Shown piece by piece: positions 5,481 to 9,864 of a DNA stretch of 9,864 nt. The DNA is from Desulfobacterales bacterium (GTDB taxonomy: Bacteria > Desulfobacterota > Desulfobacteria > Desulfobacterales > UBA11574). Where the stretch lies: the NCBI GenBank assembly GCA_012974475.1, contig JAAXQD010000155.1:1-9864 (forward strand). Reading direction: 5' to 3'. A model generated the notes under the pieces. That model did no database searches. It had not been told where the DNA came from and worked only from the letters and a program-made list of their open reading frames with translations. A program made the translations under genes and the position numbers. How positions within the stretch are numbered: the stretch's first letter is position 1; each line of letters starts with the position of its first letter.

Positions 5481-6848
5481 TTGAAAATCATCCTGACCAA
5501 CACGCTCCGTCTATCCGATATTCCTCCGGAAATATGGACCCAATTGACGGACACCCTGACATTTCCGAACCCCAAATGGCAGGAGAATGCGCGGATGGGC
5601 CGATGGAACCGGGGCACCCCTAAGATGCTGAAGTATTATGATAAGATCCGGGGCGGCGGCCTGTGGATTCCCAGAGGCTATATGCGGCAGTTGCTGCTGC
5701 TGTGCAGGCGCCGCGGCGTGACGTATGAGATCGACGACCAAAGACCCACCAAGACGCCGGTTAATTTCAAATTTGCCGGGAAATTAAAGCCGTTTCAGCA
5801 GAAAGCGGTTCGGACGATGATTTCGCGGGATTTCGGCACCTTGAACGCACCCACCGGCAGCGGGAAAACCGTTATGGCGCTGTATATTATCGCCCGCCGA
5901 AAGCTGCCGGCTTTGATTGTGGTGCATACCAAGGATCTTGCCTATCAATGGATCGATCGAATCGGCCAGTTCTTGGGAATTCCCGAGGATGATGTCGGTT
6001 TTATCGGCGGCGGCAAAGTAAGGATGGGCGAAAAGATGACGGTGGCTTTGGTTCAGACGCTGTATAAGTGTGCCGAGGACGTGTCGAAACACATCGGATT
6101 TTTGATTGTCGATGAGTGTCATCGATGTCCGAGCAGAACCTTTACCGAAGCGGTGACCGAATTTGATTCCAGATATATGCTGGGGCTGTCGGCAACGCCC
6201 TTCCGCCGGGACAATCTGTCAAGATTGATATTTTGGCACTTGGGTGACGTGCATCATAAGATCGATCAAAGCCGCCTGGTTGAAAGCGGCGATGTTTTGG
6301 CTGCGGAGGTCATCGTCCGGGAGACGGATTTTAAACCCTATTTTGATCCGGTGAACGAATACAGCAAGATGCTGTCGGAACTTGTCATGGACGACCGAAG
6401 AAATCGACTGATCGCATCGGACATTGAAAAAGAAGTGCACGACAACGACGGTGTGTGCCTGGTGCTTTCAGACCGGAAAAAACACTGTGAAACCCTTCAG
6501 GCCCTGTTGCGATACCGATACAAAATATCGTCTGAACTTTTAACCGGCGATCTCAGCGGCAGCGAGCGGCGGGCGGTCCTCGACCGTTTGGATCAGGGGG
6601 ACGTCAAGGTCTTGATCGCCACCGGTCAACTCATCGGAGAAGGGTTTGATCGCAAGGATTTGTCGCCCTTGTTTTTGGCAACGCCGATAAAATTCAGGGG
6701 ACGGGTGCTGCAATACCTGGGCCGGGTCCTTCGGCCTGCACCCGGTAAGCGGATAGCCCGGGTCTATGATTATGTGGACGTTCATGTGGATGTTCTCAAG
6801 GCCGCCGCCCGGGCTAGGCAGAAAACATATTCAGGAAGAAGTGCCTAA
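5481..6848 (+). CDS. Superfamily 2 DEAD/DEAH-type helicase (XPB/UvrB-like core)
   Basis: TTG 5481 is preferred because TGAGGGAC lies about 7 nt upstream and the product then begins MKIILTNTLRL, a typical start; in-frame TTG 5463 and ATG 5466 have no ribosome site. The 455-residue protein has an N-terminal region of about 100 residues (LTFPNPKW, MGRWNRGTPK) that resembles the substrate-recognition segment of SF2 helicases. It is followed by a Q-like motif LKPFQQKAV, Walker A APTGSGKT at 123-130, Walker B/motif II DECH at 211-214, motif III SAT at 237-239, motif V GEGFDR near 386 and motif VI QYLGRVLRP at 411-419. All ATPase motifs are intact, so it is probably an active ATP-dependent translocase on double-stranded nucleic acid. 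It has no nuclease or methylase partner beside it in this window, so its pathway (repair, mobile-element or defence function) cannot be assigned. Confidence 0.85.
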   Translation: MKIILTNTLRLSDIPPEIWTQLTDTLTFPNPKWQENARMGRWNRGTPKMLKYYDKIRGGGLWIPRGYMRQLLLLCRRRGVTYEIDDQRPTKTPVNFKFAGKLKPFQQKAVRTMISRDFGTLNAPTGSGKTVMALYIIARRKLPALIVVHTKDLAYQWIDRIGQFLGIPEDDVGFIGGGKVRMGEKMTVALVQTLYKCAEDVSKHIGFLIVDECHRCPSRTFTEAVTEFDSRYMLGLSATPFRRDNLSRLIFWHLGDVHHKIDQSRLVESGDVLAAEVIVRETDFKPYFDPVNEYSKMLSELVMDDRRNRLIASDIEKEVHDNDGVCLVLSDRKKHCETLQALLRYRYKISSELLTGDLSGSERRAVLDRLDQGDVKVLIATGQLIGEGFDRKDLSPLFLATPIKFRGRVLQYLGRVLRPAPGKRIARVYDYVDVHVDVLKAAARARQKTYSGRSA

Positions 6849-6879
6849 AATGATCTAAAGTGATCTAAAATGCCTAAAG
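6842..6879 (+). repeat. Four tandem 9-10 bp repeats overlapping the helicase stop
   Basis: Consecutive units are TGCCTAAAA, TGATCTAAAG, TGATCTAAAA and TGCCTAAAG, giving a consensus of TG(A)YCTAAAR in an inner/outer ABBA order. The helicase TAA (6846-6848) lies in the first unit. Such short variable repeats suggest replication slippage or a repeat family dispersed in the genome; function unknown. Confidence 0.7.
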
Positions 6880-6886
6880 TTAAAAT

Positions 6887-6936
6887 AGGGCTGAAGGTGA
6901 GATGCAAAAATGTGAAGTTATTTTTGCGCGAGCCCT
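6887..6936. terminator. Nested inverted repeat between convergent genes, likely bidirectional terminator
   Basis: Outer arms AGGGCT (6887-6892) and AGCCCT (6931-6936) enclose inner perfect arms GCAAAAAT (6904-6911) and ATTTTTGC (6920-6927) with an 8-nt loop. Both strands therefore end in a stem whose descending arm is T-rich. It sits in the 87 bp between the convergent helicase and synthase stops and overlaps the first base of the synthase TAA. Confidence 0.55.
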
Positions 6937-9864
6937 TAGGCGGCATATTCGGGTTTGAATGCCCTGGACAGTGATGCATCCATGACCGCTTCATATCCGG
7001 TTAGCGTGGCAACGACAACGTTGTCGGCGTCGAGGAATGTAAAATCTCCCGTCATGATATGATCGGTCGCTTCTTTGACTTCAAGGACCGCGGTCACACC
7101 CTCTGAAGGGAACCTATCGCGATACTGGCGATAACTGGCGCTGTAGCTCGGCAGTGACACCATGCCGCGCTCTTCAAAGCACCATATAATCGCCATCTGA
7201 CATGCACAATCGAAAATCAGCGGATCGGCGATCCATCGGCTTCTCAATGGATCGGTCATCCATTGGTCGGGTGCCGGCGCCGAAGCAATCCGGGCTGATA
7301 TGGATTGTGATGAATACCCCATTATTTCCTGGATTCCACGAAGTTCAATCCCGTGGAACAGAATTTTTTCGTATATTTCGTCGATGCTTCTTGAGTAGGT
7401 ATTGGGGCGAATGTGTCCGGATGCGTTAAAATGGGGCGGGAGCTCCAGTTGATCGGTTAAAATCGCCGTGGCCCCTGAATGAATCATCTCCACGCCGTCT
7501 TTAATGCCGTTTCTGATTTCAACATCCACTTCAAACGTCGAACCTTTTTTCCTGGCCTTGCCGGCCATAAGACGGATCCGCTTCTTTTCCTGCTCGAGAA
7601 TGATGCCATGAAATATACGCATATCATCCAAACCCTGAAGAGAAAGACCCGGATTTTCATGGAGCGCGCCGTGGCCGAGCCACTCGGCAATCAGGGCAAA
7701 CGGAACCACCGGTTTTCCATCCAGGATGTGTGCGCCGAGGATCGGAAACCGATCCAGATCGATTTCACGCTGAAAGGTCAGGGAAAGCTTTTCATTTTTA
7801 TTCAAGAGAAACGGCTGTTCTAAATCGGAACCGGCGGGGTCCCCCTGTTTTTGGACTTTTTCCGGGATAATATTTGCACCGATAACCACTTCTACGGGAG
7901 AACGGGTATCTCCCATCATCTCGTGAATCAGGCACATGGCACCGGCATCCTCGGGAATCAGCTGGACGCCGTCTTTTTCAAATTTTTGTTTTAAAGCCGA
8001 ACAGACCATTCCCCCGTCCCAGGGCCCCCAGTTGATGGAAACAACCCGGCAATCCGGGCGTTGGATCGATTCTTGCTGTGCGATTTTATTGAGAGCTTCA
8101 TTGGCCATGGCATAATCGGCCTGTCCTTTGTTTCCGATTCTGGCGGTAACCGACGAGAACAGCACCAGGTATTTGAGAGGATCTTTTTTTGTGGCCTCAA
8201 GAAGAACGCCCAGCCCCTGGACTTTGGGATCGAAAACAGAGTCGAATTGGGCGGCGGTTTTATCGGTGATCAGGCGATCTTCGAGAACGCCTGCGCCGTG
8301 GACAACCCCTTTAACAGGACCATACTTGGATCGAACATCATTTAGAACGGAATCGATACCATCCAAATCGCGAACATCCACCGAGTAATAGCGAACATGG
8401 GCACCGACCTTTCTGATTTTTTCCAGATTATAGGTGATTTCACGATTTGACATGTGTTTTTTGTAGGCCGTTTCCAGCTGAATCGGTGTTGGATGATTGT
8501 CCCTGAATTCATTTTCAAGGATGGCCTTTTTAATGGCAGCTTCATCGTGGACGGCTGTCAGCCATTCAGGTTCGGGTGTTGGATGCAAAGAACGGCCCAG
8601 GAGGATTAAGGTCGGTCTTGCATGTTTTGCAAGTGCACAGGCTGCTGAAGCGGTGACACCCCTGGCGCCACCGGTGATCACAACAACATCTCCCGGGTCG
8701 AGGGCGATTTCCCCTTGGGGATAGGGTGCGGTTTCAAGGGCCAGTGTGCATCGTGATCCGGCGTCGAGGCCGATTTCAACCGGGCCTGAACCATTGGAGT
8801 TCAGGAGTTCGGTCACAACGGCCTTTGCGATTTGGGCAGTCTCCTTCCAGTCCGGGGCAATGTCGATGGCACGACAGCAGACATTTTCCCACTCGATGGC
8901 TGCGGTTTTGGCAAGACCGGCAAGCCCGCCCTGCAGAGGATCGGCGATACCCCGGCCTTTAAAGCCGAAAGCACCGTCGAGTCGGGTGATGGTGGCAAAC
9001 AGGGCACCGTTTTGTGCGCCGGACTCGAGAAGATCCAATGCCATACGATGGGTCAGTGCAAAGGCATCTTTTAGGAAACGGTGATCGCTAAGCATACTTC
9101 CGGCCACGATGACCAGGCCGGCAGCATTTTCTAAACGCGTTTCGCCGTTGACAATATCGGATAGTATTTCATCGGATATCATCTCTGCTTTGATGTTCAG
9201 CGATGCAAATCCATCGGCAATGGCTTGGGAAAGGCCGGTGGTATCATCGGTGATATATACGGTGCCGGTGGCCGGCAGCGTTAAGCGGTTGTTTTGAACC
9301 CGGGGGCTGTCGACGATGGACACCACCTTTCTACCGATATTGGCGGCTAAATATTTCGGGGAAAAGCCGGTATCGTCTTTGGGTAACCTGTCCAAGGATT
9401 CCGCCACGGTTTCCACGGGGCCCGGTGAAGCTGTGGATGCTGTTTTTGGATCGCTCGGGTCTATTTTCGGCGTTCCGGAATCTTTGATTTCTGAAGCCGA
9501 ATCCGATTCGCTTCGGGGTGTTGCCGAAAGATACTCTACGATCTGAGCGAGTGTTTTAAGGCTGCCCATGAGTTCCGGGGGAACCGGCGGAAGGTCGGGG
9601 ATTTTTTCCTCGAGTGTGGACAATATCTCCACCCGTTTGATGGAATCGATCCCAAGGTCGGATTCGATGTCCATGTCCAGGGCGAGCATTTCCATGGGAT
9701 AGCCGGTGAGACGGCTGACGATGTCCAGCAAGCTGTGTGCGATTTCTTGATGTGCGGTCACCGGCGTTCCGGAATCTTTAGTCTTTGAAGCCGAGTCCGA
9801 TTCGCTTCGGGGTGTTGCCGAAAGATACTCTACGATCTGAGCGAGTGTTTTAAGACTGCCCATG
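6936..9864 (-). CDS. pfaA: PfaA-like PUFA/polyketide synthase, C-terminal part (ACP-ACP-KR-DH)
   Basis: The frame enters from the right edge and ends at TAA 6936, so the true start and the expected ketosynthase and acyltransferase domains are outside. Numbering from Met 9863, a whole acyl carrier protein spans about 40-112 with the phosphopantetheine serine in LGIDSIKRVEI (S74; bases 9642-9644). The end of a preceding carrier copy is at the edge. After a Ser/Thr/Pro linker (113-165) comes a structural KR half, then the ketoreductase with the NADPH loop TGGARGVT (about 395-402) and the catalytic S571, Y584 and N588 (FSSVTARIGNKGQADYAMAN). The C-terminus has a double-hotdog dehydratase-like region with HxxxGxxxxP at H712 and DxxxQ at D885-Q889. 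LGIDSIKRVEI carriers and this KR-DH order are typical of PfaA and related secondary-lipid synthases that make long-chain polyunsaturated acids. It is a cytoplasmic multienzyme needing an Sfp-type phosphopantetheinyl transferase, which is not seen here. Confidence 0.88.
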   Translation of the reverse strand, partial: MGSLKTLAQIVEYLSATPRSESDSASKTKDSGTPVTAHQEIAHSLLDIVSRLTGYPMEMLALDMDIESDLGIDSIKRVEILSTLEEKIPDLPPVPPELMGSLKTLAQIVEYLSATPRSESDSASEIKDSGTPKIDPSDPKTASTASPGPVETVAESLDRLPKDDTGFSPKYLAANIGRKVVSIVDSPRVQNNRLTLPATGTVYITDDTTGLSQAIADGFASLNIKAEMISDEILSDIVNGETRLENAAGLVIVAGSMLSDHRFLKDAFALTHRMALDLLESGAQNGALFATITRLDGAFGFKGRGIADPLQGGLAGLAKTAAIEWENVCCRAIDIAPDWKETAQIAKAVVTELLNSNGSGPVEIGLDAGSRCTLALETAPYPQGEIALDPGDVVVITGGARGVTASAACALAKHARPTLILLGRSLHPTPEPEWLTAVHDEAAIKKAILENEFRDNHPTPIQLETAYKKHMSNREITYNLEKIRKVGAHVRYYSVDVRDLDGIDSVLNDVRSKYGPVKGVVHGAGVLEDRLITDKTAAQFDSVFDPKVQGLGVLLEATKKDPLKYLVLFSSVTARIGNKGQADYAMANEALNKIAQQESIQRPDCRVVSINWGPWDGGMVCSALKQKFEKDGVQLIPEDAGAMCLIHEMMGDTRSPVEVVIGANIIPEKVQKQGDPAGSDLEQPFLLNKNEKLSLTFQREIDLDRFPILGAHILDGKPVVPFALIAEWLGHGALHENPGLSLQGLDDMRIFHGIILEQEKKRIRLMAGKARKKGSTFEVDVEIRNGIKDGVEMIHSGATAILTDQLELPPHFNASGHIRPNTYSRSIDEIYEKILFHGIELRGIQEIMGYSSQSISARIASAPAPDQWMTDPLRSRWIADPLIFDCACQMAIIWCFEERGMVSLPSYSASYRQYRDRFPSEGVTAVLEVKEATDHIMTGDFTFLDADNVVVATLTGYEAVMDASLSRAFKPEYAA
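9471..9864 (-). repeat. Tandem ACP-encoding repeat, 294-bp period
   Basis: The last 100 bases of the window and the 100 bases ending at 9570 are nearly identical, differing at about six positions, with an exact period of 294 bp (98 codons). Each copy encodes MGSLKTLAQIVEYLSATPRS and a Ser/Asp-rich linker. The high nucleotide identity in both carrier and linker implies recent duplication or gene conversion. The number of units to the right is not visible. Confidence 0.85.

Noticed and set aside
7191..9546. Many plus-strand frames of 60-114 codons within the synthase
   Set aside because: They are antisense shadows of a long, strongly conserved multidomain coding frame.
9471..9864. CRISPR-like array from the direct repeats near the right edge
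   Set aside because: The period is 294 bp, in frame, and encodes carrier protein domains; no short regular repeats with spacers occur anywhere in the window.

Overview
The window looks like a chromosomal accessory region of a sulfate-reducing-type deltaproteobacterium (Desulfobacterota). The pointers are a PfaA-type polyketide/PUFA synthase with tandem carrier domains, a mobile integron and mixed AT/GC composition. This taxonomic guess is inference from gene content; no marker gene is present. The most informative structure is a small integron at the left end that is not apparent from long open reading frames alone.

Bases 1-2700 form the integron. A class-typical integron integrase gene (intI, + strand, 1709-2700) carries a one-base frameshift near 2108-2112. 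Immediately upstream lie a divergent promoter region (1649-1696), a perfect 20-bp palindrome (1631-1650) and a putative attI with its G/TT crossover at 1582/1581. Two gene cassettes follow leftward on the minus strand. Cassette 1 (894-1581) holds a class I SAM methyltransferase that appears to have lost an internal segment and its frame, and it ends in an attC site (887-994). Cassette 2 (from 893 leftward off the window) holds an ORF in which an HD-like N-terminal part runs in frame into the C-terminal half of a SufS-type cysteine desulfurase. The cassette start (1581-1573) is the exact 9-nt reverse complement of the outer end of the cassette's own attC (986-994), as expected for a real integron cassette.

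Bases 2701-2947 are non-coding, with strong overlapping hairpins downstream of intI. Bases 2948-5072 are a minus-strand two-gene unit with a good sigma70-like promoter: a compact amidohydrolase followed 43 bp later by a GNAT-like acetyltransferase. Bases 5073-5462 contain no convincing gene but carry a strong + strand promoter (TTGGCA-17-TATAAT) for a superfamily 2 helicase (5481-6848, TTG start).

The helicase converges on the 3' end of the large PfaA-like synthase (6936 to the right edge, minus strand). The 88 bp between them hold four 9-10 bp tandem repeats and a nested, potentially bidirectional terminator. The synthase fragment shows tandem ACP units (294-bp period), a ketoreductase and a C-terminal dehydratase-like double hotdog region, all with recognisable catalytic residues. 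No functional link between the integron, the amidohydrolase pair, the helicase and the synthase can be argued from the sequence.
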